Shown: positions 44,751 through 54,826, counted from the stretch's first letter. The stretch: 64,000 nucleotides of DNA from Cellulosimicrobium funkei (GCF_004519295.1 NZ_SOZH01000006.1:290625-354624), one strand, 5' to 3'. Notes: generated by a model from the letters alone, not told the origin. Numbers and translations are program-made.

Positions 44751-46088
44751 ATGGACAGGCAGCAGGAGTTCGTGCTCCGCACGGTCGAGGAGCGCGACAT
44801 CCGCTTCATCCGGCTCTGGTTCACCGACGTGCTCGGCATGCTCAAGTCGGTGGCGATCGCGCCGGCGGAGCTGGAGTCGGCGTTCGCCGAGGGGATCGGG
44901 TTCGACGGCAGCTCGATCGAGGGCCTCACGCGCGTGTACGAGGCCGACATGATCGCCAAGCCGGACCCGACCACGTTCCAGGTGCTGCCGTGGCGCGGCG
45001 AGCGGCACGGTACCGCCCGCATGTTCTGCGACATCCTCACGCCCGACGGCGAGCCGTCCCTCGCGGACAGCCGCAACGTCCTCAAGCGTGCGCTCGCCCG
45101 GGCGAGCGACAAGGGGTTCACGTTCTACACGCACCCCGAGGTCGAGTTCTACCTGTTCAACCAGCCGGCGGACGCCGGGTCGCCGCTCGTCCCCGTCGAC
45201 CAGGGCGGGTACTTCGACCACCTCGCGCGCGGGAGCACGCACGACTTCCGGCGCGCCGCGATCACGATGCTCGAGTCCATGGGCATCTCGGTCGAGTTCT
45301 CCCACCACGAGGCCGGGCCGGGGCAGAACGAGATCGACCTGCGCTACGCCGACGCGCTGACGACGGCCGACAACCTCATGACGTTCCGCACGGTCGTCAA
45401 GGAGGTCGCGCTCGAGCAGGGCGTGTTCGCGTCGTTCATGCCCAAGCCGATGGCCGACCACCCCGGCTCGGGCATGCACACGCACCTGTCGCTCTTCGAG
45501 GGCGACCGCAACGCGTTCCACGAGCCCGGCGCCCAGTTCGAGCTGTCCAAGACGGCGCGCCAGTTCATCGCGGGCCTGCTCGTCCACGCGGCGGAGATCA
45601 CCGCGATCACGAACCAGTACGTGAACTCGTATAAGCGCCTGTGGGGCGGGGCCGAGGCCCCCAGCTACGTGTGCTGGGGCCACAACAACCGCTCCGCGCT
45701 CGTGCGCGTCCCCATGTACAAGCCGGGCAAGGGCAACTCGAGCCGCGTGGAGTACCGCGCGCTGGACTCGGCCACCAACCCGTACCTGGCGTTCGCCGTC
45801 ATGCTGGCCGCCGGGCTCAAGGGCATCGAGGAGGGCTACGAGCTCCCCGAGGAGACCGAGGACGACGTCTGGGAGCTCACCGACGCGGAGCGTCGTGCGC
45901 TCGGCATCAAGCCGCTCCCGCAGTCGCTCGACGAGGCGATCCGCATCATGGAGGGCTCCGAGCTCGTCGCCGAGACCCTGGGCGAGCACGTGTTCGACTT
46001 CGTGCTGCGCAACAAGCGCCAGGAGTGGGACGCGTACCGCGCGCAGGTCACGCCGTTCGAGCTGAAGCGGTTCCTCCAGGTCCTGTGA
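44751..46088 (+). CDS. glnA2: Glutamine synthetase, GlnA2-type
   Basis: 445 residues from ATG 44751 (MDRQQEFVLRTVEERDI); an in-frame ATG 9 bases upstream is a weaker choice. Family motifs include GFDGSSIEGLTRVYEADM, FYTHPEVEFYLF, FMPKPMADHPGSGMHTHLSL and NPYLAFAVMLAAG. The adenylylation-site Tyr region of GlnA1 is not obvious. This branch lies next to glnE in Actinobacteria (Rv2222c/Rv2221c) and is generally not the main ammonia-assimilating enzyme; polyamine-type substrates are known for some relatives. It is coupled to glnE by a 4-bp overlap. Confidence 0.9.
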   Translation: MDRQQEFVLRTVEERDIRFIRLWFTDVLGMLKSVAIAPAELESAFAEGIGFDGSSIEGLTRVYEADMIAKPDPTTFQVLPWRGERHGTARMFCDILTPDGEPSLADSRNVLKRALARASDKGFTFYTHPEVEFYLFNQPADAGSPLVPVDQGGYFDHLARGSTHDFRRAAITMLESMGISVEFSHHEAGPGQNEIDLRYADALTTADNLMTFRTVVKEVALEQGVFASFMPKPMADHPGSGMHTHLSLFEGDRNAFHEPGAQFELSKTARQFIAGLLVHAAEITAITNQYVNSYKRLWGGAEAPSYVCWGHNNRSALVRVPMYKPGKGNSSRVEYRALDSATNPYLAFAVMLAAGLKGIEEGYELPEETEDDVWELTDAERRALGIKPLPQSLDEAIRIMEGSELVAETLGEHVFDFVLRNKRQEWDAYRAQVTPFELKRFLQVL

Positions 46089-49000
46089 GCGGGTCCACGA
46101 CGACGTCCGGTCGGTCCGGCGGGTCCCGCCGGCCCACGCTCACGGGTCGGCTCGCGCGGTTCGGCTTCGCCGACATCACGCGTTCGGCCGGCCTGCTCGC
46201 GGACCCGGACCTGGCGCTGCTGCTCGACCCGGGTGCCCGGTCCGTCGACGGTCCCGAGGCCGGCGCCGCCGACCCGGCGGGCGTCGTCGACGACGAGCTG
46301 CTCGCCGCGTTCGGCCAGGCCGCCGACCCGGACCTCGCGCTCCTGCAGGTCGTGCGGCTCGCGGGCGCGCTGCGCCCCGACGTCGAGGCGCGCGGTGCGC
46401 TCGCGGACCTCGCGCGCGGCACCCTGCGGCCCGGCCCGGCCCGCGACCGGCTGCTCGCGGTGCTCGGAGCGTCGGTCGCGCTCGGCGACGACGTCGTGCG
46501 GCGCCCCGCGCTGCTCGAGGTCGTCGCGGACCCGGCGCCGGGAACCGGGGTGGCCGCGGGCGACGTGCGGGTGGAGCTCCTGCGCGCCGTGGGCGCCGAC
46601 CCGGATGCCGCCGTCCCGGTCGCGGACGAGTCGGGGCCCGAGCGGGTCGACGCGCTGCGCCGCGCCTACCGCGAGCGGATCCTGCGCATCGCGGCGACGG
46701 ATCTCACCGTGACCGACCCGCTGACGCGCATGCCCGCGGTCGGCGCCGCGCTGGCGGACCTCGCGGCTGCCGCGCTCGAGGGCGCGCTCGCCGTCGCGCG
46801 CGCGGAGCTCGACGACCACGGCGCGGGGGTGCGCCTCGCGGTCGTCGGCATGGGCAAGTGCGGGGCGCGCGAGCTCAACTACGTCTCCGACGTCGACGTG
46901 ATCTACGTCGTCGAGCCCGCCGAGGGCTTCGACGAGGGGTACGCCACGACCGTGGGGGCGCGCCTCGCGACGAGCCTCGCGCGCGTGTGCTCGGGCACGT
47001 CCGGCGAGCCCGCCCTGTGGCAGGTCGACGCCGCGCTGCGCCCCGAGGGCAAGCAGGGGCCGCTCGTGCGCACGCTCGCGAGCCACGTCGCGTACTACGA
47101 GCGCTGGGCCAAGACGTGGGAGTTCCAGGCGCTGCTCAAGGCGCGCACCGTCACGGGCGACCGCGAGCTCGGGCGCGCCTACGAGGAGGCGATCGCCCCG
47201 TTCGTGTGGTCGGCCGCGGGTCGCGAGAACTTCGTCGAGGACTCGCAGGCGATGCGCCGTCGCGTCGAGGCGCACGTGCCCGCGGCGGAGGCCGACCGCC
47301 AGCTCAAGCTCGGCAAGGGCGGCCTGCGCGACGTCGAGTTCACCGTGCAGCTGCTCCAGCTCGTGCACGGGCGGTCCGACGACTCGATCCGCAGCCGCAG
47401 CACCCTCACCGCGCTCGCCGAGCTCGCCGCCGCCGGGTACGTGGGGCGCGAGCACGCGGCCCGGCTCGGCGTCTGCTACCGGTTCCTGCGCTCGCTCGAG
47501 CACCGCATCCAGCTCTTCCGGCTCCGGCGCACGCACCTGCTCCCGACGGCCGACGACGAGCTGCGTCGTCTCGCCCGGTCGCTCGGCATGCGGACCGAGG
47601 GCGCGGCGGGCCTCACCGAGCGGTGGCGCGCGACGCGGCGCGAGGTGCGCGGCCTGCACGAGGAGATCTTCTACCGGCCGCTCCTGCCGGTCGTCGCGCA
47701 GCTCTCGCCGGACGAGGTGAGCCTGGCGCCGGAGGCCGCGAAGGCGCGCTTCGCCGCCATCGGCTACCGCGACCCGGCGGGCGCCATGCGGCACGTCACC
47801 GCGCTCATCGAGGGCGTGAGCCGTCGCGCCGCCATCCAGCGTCAGCTCCTGCCCGTGATGCTCGGCTGGTTCGCCGAGGGCGCGGACCCGGACGCCGGGC
47901 TGCTCGCGTTCCGCACGCTCTCCGAGACGCTCGGCACGACGCACTGGTACCTCCAGCTCCTGCGCGACTCCGGGTCCGCGGCCCAGCGGCTCGCGCACCT
48001 CCTGGCGAACTCGCGCTACATGGCCGACGCGCTCGGCCGGTCGCCCGAGTCCGTGCGCTGGCTCGCGGGCGACGCGGACCTCGTCCCGCGCGGCATCGAG
48101 CGCCTCGCCGCGGAGACCGACGCGATCCTCACGCGCGCCGACGAGGTCGAGCCGGCCACGGTGAGCCTGCGCGCCGTGCGGCGGCGCGAGCTGGCCCGCA
48201 CGGGCGCCGCCGAGCTGCTCGGGGTCGTCGACCCGGTCGACGCCGCGCGCAGCATCTCCGACGCGGCGGACGTCGTGCTCGCGGGCGCGCTCCGGGTCGC
48301 GGAGTTCGTGGCGCGCGACGAGCTCGGGTACGACGCGCCGGACCCGTCGTCCGCGCCGGCGCGCCTGCTCGTCGTCGCGATGGGGCGCCTCGGCGGCCGC
48401 GAGATGGGCTACGGCTCGGACGCCGACGTCATGTTCGTGCACGACCCCGCGCCCGGTGCGGCCGGCGACGCCGCCCAGGCGTACGCGCTCGCCGCGGCGA
48501 CGCGGCTGCGGCAGCTGCTGTCCGCCGTCGGGCCGGAGCCCGCGCTGCCCGTGGACGCCGACCTGCGACCCGAGGGGCGCAACGGCCCGCTCGTGCGCTC
48601 GCTGGCGTCGTACACCGAGTACTACGAGCGCTGGTCCAGCGTGTGGGAGGCGCAGGCGCTCCTGCGCGCGCGGCCCGTCGCGGGCGACGTCGCCGGGCTC
48701 GGCGAGGCGTTCACCCGGGTCGTGGACGAGCGGCGCTACCCGGCCGGAGGTCTCGACCTCGCGCACGTGCGCGAGGTGCGGCGCATCAAGGCCCGGGTCG
48801 AGGCGGAGCGGCTCCCGCGCGGCGTGGAGGCGTCGCGGCACCTCAAGCTCGGGCGCGGGGGAGTGTCCGACGTCGAGTGGACCGTCCAGCTCCTCCAGCT
48901 CCAGCACGCCCACGAGGTCCCCGCGCTGCGGACCACGTCCACGGTGGACGCGCTCGACGCCGCGGTCGACGTCGGGCTCGTCGACCCCGACGACGCCGCG

Positions 49001-49240
49001 ACCCTCGGCGAGGCGTGGCACCTCGCGTCGCGCCTGCGCAGCGCGCTCGTGCTGTGGTCCGGGCGGACGACGGGCACGACGGTGGACGTGCTGCCGCACG
49101 ACCGCTTCGCGCTCAACGGCCTCGCGCGCGTGCTCGACCTGCCGGGCGTCGACACGGGCGCCGAGCTGGAGGAGCACTACCTCCGCACGGCCCGCCGGGC
49201 CCGCACCGTCATGGAGCGCGTCTTCTACGGCGAGGACTGA
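46085..49240 (+). CDS. glnE: Bifunctional glutamine synthetase adenylyltransferase/deadenylylase
   Basis: A 1051-residue GlnE with two nucleotidyltransferase domains. The first, deadenylylation, has GMGKCGARELNYVSDVDVIY near residue 255; the second, adenylylation, has AMGRLGGREMGYGSDADVMF near residue 765. Both have the G-x-D-x-D metal pair. GlnD-PII-type helical bundles follow each (LKLGKGGLRDVEFTVQLLQL, LKLGRGGVSDVEWTVQLLQL). It controls glutamine synthetase by reversible adenylylation of a Tyr. The GTG start overlaps the glnA2 stop. Length and motifs are normal. Confidence 0.95.
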   Translation: MSGSTTTSGRSGGSRRPTLTGRLARFGFADITRSAGLLADPDLALLLDPGARSVDGPEAGAADPAGVVDDELLAAFGQAADPDLALLQVVRLAGALRPDVEARGALADLARGTLRPGPARDRLLAVLGASVALGDDVVRRPALLEVVADPAPGTGVAAGDVRVELLRAVGADPDAAVPVADESGPERVDALRRAYRERILRIAATDLTVTDPLTRMPAVGAALADLAAAALEGALAVARAELDDHGAGVRLAVVGMGKCGARELNYVSDVDVIYVVEPAEGFDEGYATTVGARLATSLARVCSGTSGEPALWQVDAALRPEGKQGPLVRTLASHVAYYERWAKTWEFQALLKARTVTGDRELGRAYEEAIAPFVWSAAGRENFVEDSQAMRRRVEAHVPAAEADRQLKLGKGGLRDVEFTVQLLQLVHGRSDDSIRSRSTLTALAELAAAGYVGREHAARLGVCYRFLRSLEHRIQLFRLRRTHLLPTADDELRRLARSLGMRTEGAAGLTERWRATRREVRGLHEEIFYRPLLPVVAQLSPDEVSLAPEAAKARFAAIGYRDPAGAMRHVTALIEGVSRRAAIQRQLLPVMLGWFAEGADPDAGLLAFRTLSETLGTTHWYLQLLRDSGSAAQRLAHLLANSRYMADALGRSPESVRWLAGDADLVPRGIERLAAETDAILTRADEVEPATVSLRAVRRRELARTGAAELLGVVDPVDAARSISDAADVVLAGALRVAEFVARDELGYDAPDPSSAPARLLVVAMGRLGGREMGYGSDADVMFVHDPAPGAAGDAAQAYALAAATRLRQLLSAVGPEPALPVDADLRPEGRNGPLVRSLASYTEYYERWSSVWEAQALLRARPVAGDVAGLGEAFTRVVDERRYPAGGLDLAHVREVRRIKARVEAERLPRGVEASRHLKLGRGGVSDVEWTVQLLQLQHAHEVPALRTTSTVDALDAAVDVGLVDPDDAATLGEAWHLASRLRSALVLWSGRTTGTTVDVLPHDRFALNGLARVLDLPGVDTGAELEEHYLRTARRARTVMERVFYGED

Positions 49241-49261
49241 CCGGGGGCCGTGCGGGGACGG

Positions 49262-49903
49262 TCAGATCGTGCGCGGGGCGCGCGCGAGGTTGGCCCGCAG
49301 CTCGTCGGCGTCCTGCCGCGCGACGTACGCGGGGCGGTCGCGCTCGACGCGCCACGACTCCGCGAGCGGGCTCGTGTCGACGGTGTCGAAGCCGAGCTCG
49401 TCGTAGAACCGCTCGACCCACGCGGCGGCCTCGGGGAAGTCGCTCGACGTCGCCAGCGCGCGGCGCCCCGGCGTCCCGGCGGGCGTGCCGTCGGTCGTGA
49501 TGTGCGGCGCCTGGATGTGGTTGAACGCCTTCGCCACCTTCGACGCCCGCAGATGCTCCTGGAGCAGGCCCGACGACGTCGCATCGCCGCGGTCGAGCGC
49601 GTCGACGTGGCCGTCGCGCTCCCAGTAGTAGTTGTTCGTGTCGAGCACGATCTTCCCCGCGAGCGGCTCGACCGGGACGTCGCGGTACGCGTGGAACGGC
49701 ACCGCCACGACGGCGACGTCGGCGGCCCGCGCCGCCTCCTCCGCGGTCGCCGCGCGCGCCCGCGGACCGAGCTCGGCGACGAGGTCGTCGAGCGTGCGGG
49801 GGTCGCGCGAGTTCGCGATGACCACGTCGTACCCCTGCCCGACGGCGGCCCGCGCCACCTGGGAACCGATGTTGCCTGCGCCGATGATCCCGAGAGTCGT
49901 CAT
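49262..49903 (-). CDS. NADPH-dependent F420 reductase-like oxidoreductase
   Basis: A 213-residue Rossmann-fold protein. TTLGIIGAGNIGSQVARAAV is the nucleotide-binding loop, followed by VVIANSRDP, VAVVAVPFHAYRDVP and VLDTNNYYWERDGH. This is the F420-dependent NADP oxidoreductase family also annotated as NADP-binding oxidoreductase. The start is ATG 49903; another ATG lies two codons upstream. The substrate is unknown. It is a single gene convergent with glnE. Confidence 0.82.
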   Translation of the reverse strand: MTTLGIIGAGNIGSQVARAAVGQGYDVVIANSRDPRTLDDLVAELGPRARAATAEEAARAADVAVVAVPFHAYRDVPVEPLAGKIVLDTNNYYWERDGHVDALDRGDATSSGLLQEHLRASKVAKAFNHIQAPHITTDGTPAGTPGRRALATSSDFPEAAAWVERFYDELGFDTVDTSPLAESWRVERDRPAYVARQDADELRANLARAPRTI

Positions 49904-49991
49904 GGTCATCGACAACGCGTCCGCGGCGTCACTATTCCGCACGGCTCGCCGTCCGGACCGTGTGGCATCCTGACGTCCGAGAGGGGGGCCC

Positions 49992-51587
49992 ATGATCGAC
50001 CCGCTGGTCGCCACGTTCGCGATCCTGGCCCTCGCCGTCGTGGGCTTCATGACGAACCGCCTGCCGCTCGTCGTCGTCGCGCTCTTCGTGCCTGTCGCGC
50101 TGTGGGCGACGGGCGTGCTCCCGCTCGACGAGGCGCTGGGCGGATTCAGCGACCCGATCGTGCTCTTCATCGCGTCGCTCTTCGTGCTCAGCGACGCGCT
50201 GGACTCGACCGGCGTCACGGCGTGGATCGGGCAGTGGCTCGAGCGGCGCGCGTCGCTCGGGCGCGCGGGCCTGCTCACGCTCATGGTGGGCGTCGCCGCG
50301 CTGCTCGCCGCGGTCATCAGCATCAACGGCGCCGTCGCGGCGCTGCTCCCCGTCGCGGTGGTCGCGGCGGCGCGCGCCGGGATCGTGCCGTCGCGCATGC
50401 TCGTCCCGCTCGCGTTCGCCGCCGGCGCGGGGTCGCTGCTCACCCTCACGGGCACGCCCGTGAACATCATCGTCTCCGAGGCGGCGGCCGAGGCCGGCGG
50501 TCGCGAGTTCGGCTACTTCGAGTTCGCGCTCGTCGGCGTCCCGCTCGTCCTCGCCACCGCGGTGCTCGTCGTGACCCTCGGCGACCGGCTGCTGCCCGAG
50601 CGCGTCCCCGAGCACCTCGCCGACACCGCGACCGACCCGCGCGAGCGCGTGCGCTCGTGGCGCGAGAGCTACACGCCCGACCTCGACACGGGCCGCCTGT
50701 TCACCGGCGGCACCGGGGTCGTGGAGGTGGTCATCGCACCCCGATCGACCCTCGTCGGGCGCACCGTCAGCCCGGGCATGACGACGCGCGACGAAGGGCT
50801 CGTCGTGGTCGCCCTCCGGCGGGGCGAGGCGCACGCGTCGGCGTCCGACGCCGAGCGGGCCTCCGGGACGCTGACCCTCCAGCCGGGCGACGCCGTGCTC
50901 GTGCGCGGCCCGTGGGACGCGCTCCACCGGTACACGCAGTCGCCCGACGTGCTCGCGGTCGACTCGGCGCGCAGCCTGCAGCGCGGCGTCCCGCTGAGCC
51001 GCGGCTGGCGCCGCTGCCTCGCCGTGCTCGTCGTGACCATCGTGCTGCTCGCGACCGGCGTCGTGCCGCCCGTCATCGCCGGTCTGCTCGCCGCGGGTGC
51101 CCTGGTGGTCGGCGGGGTGGTCACCGTGCCGCAGGCGTTCCGTGCGATCTCGTGGGACACCGTCGTGCTCATCGCGGCGCTCATCCCGCTGTCCGCGGCG
51201 TTCGTCTCGTCCGGGGCGGCGGAGGCGATCGCCGGGCTCGTGCTCCGGCTCACGGGCGACGGGTCGCCGCGCCTCGCGCTGCTCGTGGTGTGCGTGCTCA
51301 CGCTCGTGCTCGGGCAGTTCATCTCGAACGTCGCGACGGTGCTCGTCATGGCTCCCGTCGCGGTGTCGTTCGCGCAGACGCTCGACGTGAGCGTGCTGCC
51401 GTTCATGATGGCGCTCACGGTCGTGGGCGCGGCCGCGTTCCTCACCCCGATCGCCACCCCCGTCAACCTCATGGTCCTGCAGCCCGGCGGGTACCGGTTC
51501 GGCGACTACTGGCGCCTCGGCCTGCCGCTCGCCCTCGTCTTCCTCGCGGCAGCGGTCCTCTACGTGCCGCTCGTCTGGCCGTTCTGA
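49992..51587 (+). CDS. SLC13/DASS-family permease with RCK_C domain
   Basis: A 531-residue membrane protein with about 11 helices. Family signatures are LTLTGTPVNIIVSE near residue 150 and FLTPIATPVNLMVLQPGGY near residue 480, the two symmetric SNT/SPT-type loops of this superfamily. A soluble TrkA-C/RCK_C-like domain (~235-320) lies between the halves. Such proteins import dicarboxylates, sulfate or similar anions with Na+ or H+. It has an ATG start after GAGAGGGGGG. It stands alone. Confidence 0.88.
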   Translation: MIDPLVATFAILALAVVGFMTNRLPLVVVALFVPVALWATGVLPLDEALGGFSDPIVLFIASLFVLSDALDSTGVTAWIGQWLERRASLGRAGLLTLMVGVAALLAAVISINGAVAALLPVAVVAAARAGIVPSRMLVPLAFAAGAGSLLTLTGTPVNIIVSEAAAEAGGREFGYFEFALVGVPLVLATAVLVVTLGDRLLPERVPEHLADTATDPRERVRSWRESYTPDLDTGRLFTGGTGVVEVVIAPRSTLVGRTVSPGMTTRDEGLVVVALRRGEAHASASDAERASGTLTLQPGDAVLVRGPWDALHRYTQSPDVLAVDSARSLQRGVPLSRGWRRCLAVLVVTIVLLATGVVPPVIAGLLAAGALVVGGVVTVPQAFRAISWDTVVLIAALIPLSAAFVSSGAAEAIAGLVLRLTGDGSPRLALLVVCVLTLVLGQFISNVATVLVMAPVAVSFAQTLDVSVLPFMMALTVVGAAAFLTPIATPVNLMVLQPGGYRFGDYWRLGLPLALVFLAAAVLYVPLVWPF

Positions 51588-51707
51588 GCCGCGAGCCCGT
51601 GACCGTCCTGCGGTCACCGTGGCACGACGTCGCAGGTCGTGGCACGGTATACCGCGTCGCGCGGGCACCGGGCCCGTGCCGACGTACCTGACACGGGGGA
51701 GTCGTCC

Positions 51708-53441
51708 ATGGCGGAGACCACGAACGGCACGTCCTACGACGCGGTCGTCATCGGGGCGGGCTACTCGGGCCTGGCGATGCTGCACCATCTGCGCGAGATC
51801 GGTCTGTCCGTGCTCGTCGTCGACGCCGCCGACGGGATCGGCGGCACCTGGTGGGCCAACCGCTACCCGGGCGTGCGGACCGACTCCGAGTACCTCGCGT
51901 ACGCGTACTCGTTCTCGCGCGAGGTGCGCGACGAGTGGGACTGGTCCGAGCGCTACCCGCGCGGTGAGGAGATCCGCGCCTACCTCGAGTTCGTCGCCGA
52001 CCGGCTCGACCTGCGCCGCGACATCCGGCTCGGCGTCGCCGTCGAGCGGGCCGAGCACTCCGACGCGACGAACCTCTGGACCCTCACCCTCGCGGACGGC
52101 TCCCGGCTGCAGGCGACGTACGTCGTCTCCGCGACCGGCCTGCTCTCCCGGCCCCTGTACCCGGACCTGCCGGGGCTCGACACGTTCGCGGGGCCGGTCC
52201 ACCACTCGGCCCGCTGGCCGCACGAGGGCGTCGACCTGGCGGGCAAGCGCGTGGGCCTGCTCGGGGTCGGTGCCTCGGGGATCCAGATGCTGCCGGAGCT
52301 CGCGGCCGTGGCGGAGCACGTCACCGTCTTCCAGCGCACCCCCAACTACGTGCTGGAGACGACGAGCCCCGCCGTGACGGCCGACGAGCTCGCCGCCCTG
52401 CGCGCCCGCTACGACGACGTCTTCGAGCGCGCCACGCGCCACCCCTTCGGTGTCCCCATGGAGATCCCCACGCGGTCCGCGCTCGAGGTCGACGCCGAGG
52501 AGCGCCGCCGCGTCTTCGAGTCCCGCTGGGAGGCGGGCGGCTTCCGGTTCGCCAACGAGTGCTTCACGGACCTCGTGTCCAGCCCCGAGGCGAGCGAGCT
52601 CGCGTCCGAGTTCCTGCGCGGCAAGATCCGCGAGGTCGTCGAGGACCCACGGACGGCCCGCCTGCTCACCCCGACGACGTACCGCTTCATGGGCAAGCGA
52701 CCCCCGACGGGCCACGGCTACTACGCGGCGTACAACCGCGAGAACGTCGAGCTCGTCGACGTGCTGACCACGCCGATCACGCGCGTGACACCGCGCGGAG
52801 TCGTCGTGGGGGAGGTCGAGCACGAGCTCGACGTGCTCGTGCTCGCCACCGGCTTCGACGCCATGACCGGGGCGCTCACGGCGTTCGACGTCGTCGGGCG
52901 GGACGGCGTCACCCTGCGCGAGCGCTGGGAGCGCGACGGTCTGCGCACCTACCTCGGCATCTCCGTCCACGGCTTCCCGAATTTCTTCATGTCCCTCGGG
53001 CCGCAGACGCCGCTGTCCAACCTCACGGTGCCCGTCCAGCGCGGCGCGCAGTGGCTCCAGCGCGCGCTCGCGTACGCGCGAGAGCACGGCGTCGACCGGC
53101 TCGAGGCCACGCCCGAGGCGGAGGAGTGGTGGCGCGCCGAGACGGACCGCGCGGCCCGCGCGACCGTCATGTACGAGGAGGGCAGGAAGGCGGGCGCCTG
53201 GTTCGTCGGCGGCAACGTGCCGGGCAAGCGCGAGGAGATCGCCGTGTACCTCGGTGGCGGGCACGTCTACCAGGACGAGTGCGCCCGCGCCGCGGCCGAG
53301 CACTACGCCGGGTTCCGCCCCGGCACGGGGCTGCCGTCCTCCCACGTCGTGCGGCCTGAGGATGACCCGGAGACTGCGCCCGACGCCGGCTCGGCATCCG
53401 GGACCGAGGAGGCGCCGGTGGCCGCCGGGGTCGGCGGCTGA
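51708..53441 (+). CDS. Baeyer-Villiger-type flavin monooxygenase
   Basis: A 577-residue FAD/NADPH enzyme from ATG 51708. FAD motif VIGAGYSGLAMLHHL (~14-28), G-G-T-W-W-x-N-R-Y-P-G (residues ~45-56), the Baeyer-Villiger fingerprint FAGPVHHSARWP near residue 163, and the NADP motif LLGVGASGIQMLPEL near residue 184 are all seen. This matches cyclohexanone/phenylacetone monooxygenase-like enzymes. Ketone substrate is unknown. The last ~40 residues are low-complexity. It is a single gene without a neighbouring pathway. Confidence 0.9.
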   Translation: MAETTNGTSYDAVVIGAGYSGLAMLHHLREIGLSVLVVDAADGIGGTWWANRYPGVRTDSEYLAYAYSFSREVRDEWDWSERYPRGEEIRAYLEFVADRLDLRRDIRLGVAVERAEHSDATNLWTLTLADGSRLQATYVVSATGLLSRPLYPDLPGLDTFAGPVHHSARWPHEGVDLAGKRVGLLGVGASGIQMLPELAAVAEHVTVFQRTPNYVLETTSPAVTADELAALRARYDDVFERATRHPFGVPMEIPTRSALEVDAEERRRVFESRWEAGGFRFANECFTDLVSSPEASELASEFLRGKIREVVEDPRTARLLTPTTYRFMGKRPPTGHGYYAAYNRENVELVDVLTTPITRVTPRGVVVGEVEHELDVLVLATGFDAMTGALTAFDVVGRDGVTLRERWERDGLRTYLGISVHGFPNFFMSLGPQTPLSNLTVPVQRGAQWLQRALAYAREHGVDRLEATPEAEEWWRAETDRAARATVMYEEGRKAGAWFVGGNVPGKREEIAVYLGGGHVYQDECARAAAEHYAGFRPGTGLPSSHVVRPEDDPETAPDAGSASGTEEAPVAAGVGG

Positions 53442-53560
53442 CCGGCGGGCTCGGCGGCTGACCGGCGGGTGCGGTGCGCCCCCTGCGTGCACCGCACCCG
53501 CCGCTCACGCCGCCGGACGTGCTGCGGCCGACCGGCCGCCCACGCCGCGGTCCGGACCGC

Positions 53561-54478
53561 TCAGCAGGTCAGTCCCGAGCCCGGGGCGACGCCCAGCACC
53601 TCGGTGATCCGCACGTAGCGGTCCACGCGGGACTGCACCGACGCCGGGTTGCCACCGCCGCACTCGAGCGCCCCGTTGAGCGAGTTGATCGTCTGGCCGA
53701 AGCCCGCGCCGGACACCATCGCCTGGTGCGACGTCATCACGCCGGGTCCGTTCTGGGTGTTCCAGTACCAGAGCGCGGTCTGCCACGCGACGGACGGGTC
53801 CTCCTCGACGAGCCACGGGTCGTTGAGCAGGTCGAGGCCCAGGGCGTCGCCGGCAGCCTTGTAGTTGAAGTTCCAGCTGAACATGATCGGCCCGCGCCCG
53901 TAGTAGGCCGTCTGGCCCGCCGGGCAGCCGAACGGCTGGGAGTAGTCACACTTGATCCAGTAGTTCGCCTCGTTGATCTCCTTCACGTACCGGAGCCCGA
54001 CCGACTCGAAGTCCGCGTGCGTGAGGAACGCCGCGGCCTCGCGCGTCCGGGTCTCCGGCGTCCCCGTGCTGGCGAACGCCGGGTACGCACCGAGCGCGTC
54101 GACGAACCCGTCGTACGTGTAGAACGGCTGCCGCTTCGGGAAGATCGCGTCGAACTCCGCGCGGCTCACCACGAAGTCGTACCCGCCGCCCGTGCACCGG
54201 CCCGCGTCCACCCAGACGCTCGTCGACCCCGGCGTCTCGCGCTGGGTCCACCACCGCGCCGTCCAGTTCCGCCCGTGGTGCGACGCCGTCTTCCCGCCCG
54301 AGTACGCGGTCGTCGGCGACCACGTCGCGGCGCACGCGGCGGCGCTCGCGGGCTGGTCGGCGCTCGCGGGGGAGAGGCCCGTTCCCGCGCCCGCCGGGGC
54401 CGTGACGGACACGGCGAGGACCGCCGAGGTGAAAACGGAGACGACGGTGGTGAGGGCGCGCCGGAAGCGAGTGCTCAT
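53561..54478 (-). CDS. Secreted GH19 chitinase with N-terminal CBM
   Basis: 305 residues. A Sec signal peptide (to ~31, ending APAGAG) precedes a short carbohydrate-binding module of CBM5/12 type (ATWSPTTAYSGGKTASHHGR, ~48-95). The GH19 domain has FDAIFPKRQPFYTYDGF, YYGRGPIMFSWNFNYKAAG and LWYWNTQNGPGVMT, very like Streptomyces ChiC. The catalytic-Glu segment reads FLTHADFESVGL where relatives have a His-Glu-Thr-Gly-Gly; the Glu is kept, the His is Phe. It hydrolyses chitin by inversion. It may also be a lysis enzyme of the adjoining prophage, but a host role is more likely. Confidence 0.9.
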   Translation of the reverse strand: MSTRFRRALTTVVSVFTSAVLAVSVTAPAGAGTGLSPASADQPASAAACAATWSPTTAYSGGKTASHHGRNWTARWWTQRETPGSTSVWVDAGRCTGGGYDFVVSRAEFDAIFPKRQPFYTYDGFVDALGAYPAFASTGTPETRTREAAAFLTHADFESVGLRYVKEINEANYWIKCDYSQPFGCPAGQTAYYGRGPIMFSWNFNYKAAGDALGLDLLNDPWLVEEDPSVAWQTALWYWNTQNGPGVMTSHQAMVSGAGFGQTINSLNGALECGGGNPASVQSRVDRYVRITEVLGVAPGSGLTC

Positions 54479-54826
54479 GAATCCCCCTGCTGTTGCGGGC
54501 GGCATCGTTACCGCCGCTCGCAAACCTAGCGCGAGGGGTGCTCCGGCGACAAGGGCATGCTCGTCGCACCACGCGGAACGGCGCCCGGCCTGCACCGGAG
54601 AGGTGCGGGACGGACGCCGTTCGCTGTCATCCTGGGCAGGGCCGTGAGGCCCTCCGATCAGATGTCGTAGTAGAGCTCGAACTTTCCGCTACCTGGTGGA
54701 CGCAGGGTGCACTCCACTGAACCGTTGGTATCTCAACGATCCGCTGGGGTGCCTTCGGGTCCTCTTGGTGGCCCCGGGGTGACGTCTTGCGGACTGGCTG
54801 CGGACTTCACGTGGCTCGAAGGCTCC
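54479..54826. other. Junction region between chitinase gene and element 2
   Basis: The left part is the chitinase promoter region. The right part contains the short minus-strand relic at 54658-54732 and the apparent switch to prophage sequence. No complete gene is supported. Confidence 0.45.
54658..54732 (-). pseudogene. Short C-terminal relic resembling glutamine synthetase
   Basis: 24 codons before a stop read DTNGSVECTLRPPG then SGKFELYYDI. Type I glutamine synthetases of Actinobacteria end with LRPHPYEFALYYDV or similar, so this may be the displaced 3' end of a glnA gene interrupted by element 2. The resemblance is short and could be chance. Confidence 0.3.

Noticed and set aside
45836..49177. 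1113-codon minus-strand frame opposite glnE
   Set aside because: Mirror frame of a gene with intact catalytic motifs; no protein-like motifs of its own.
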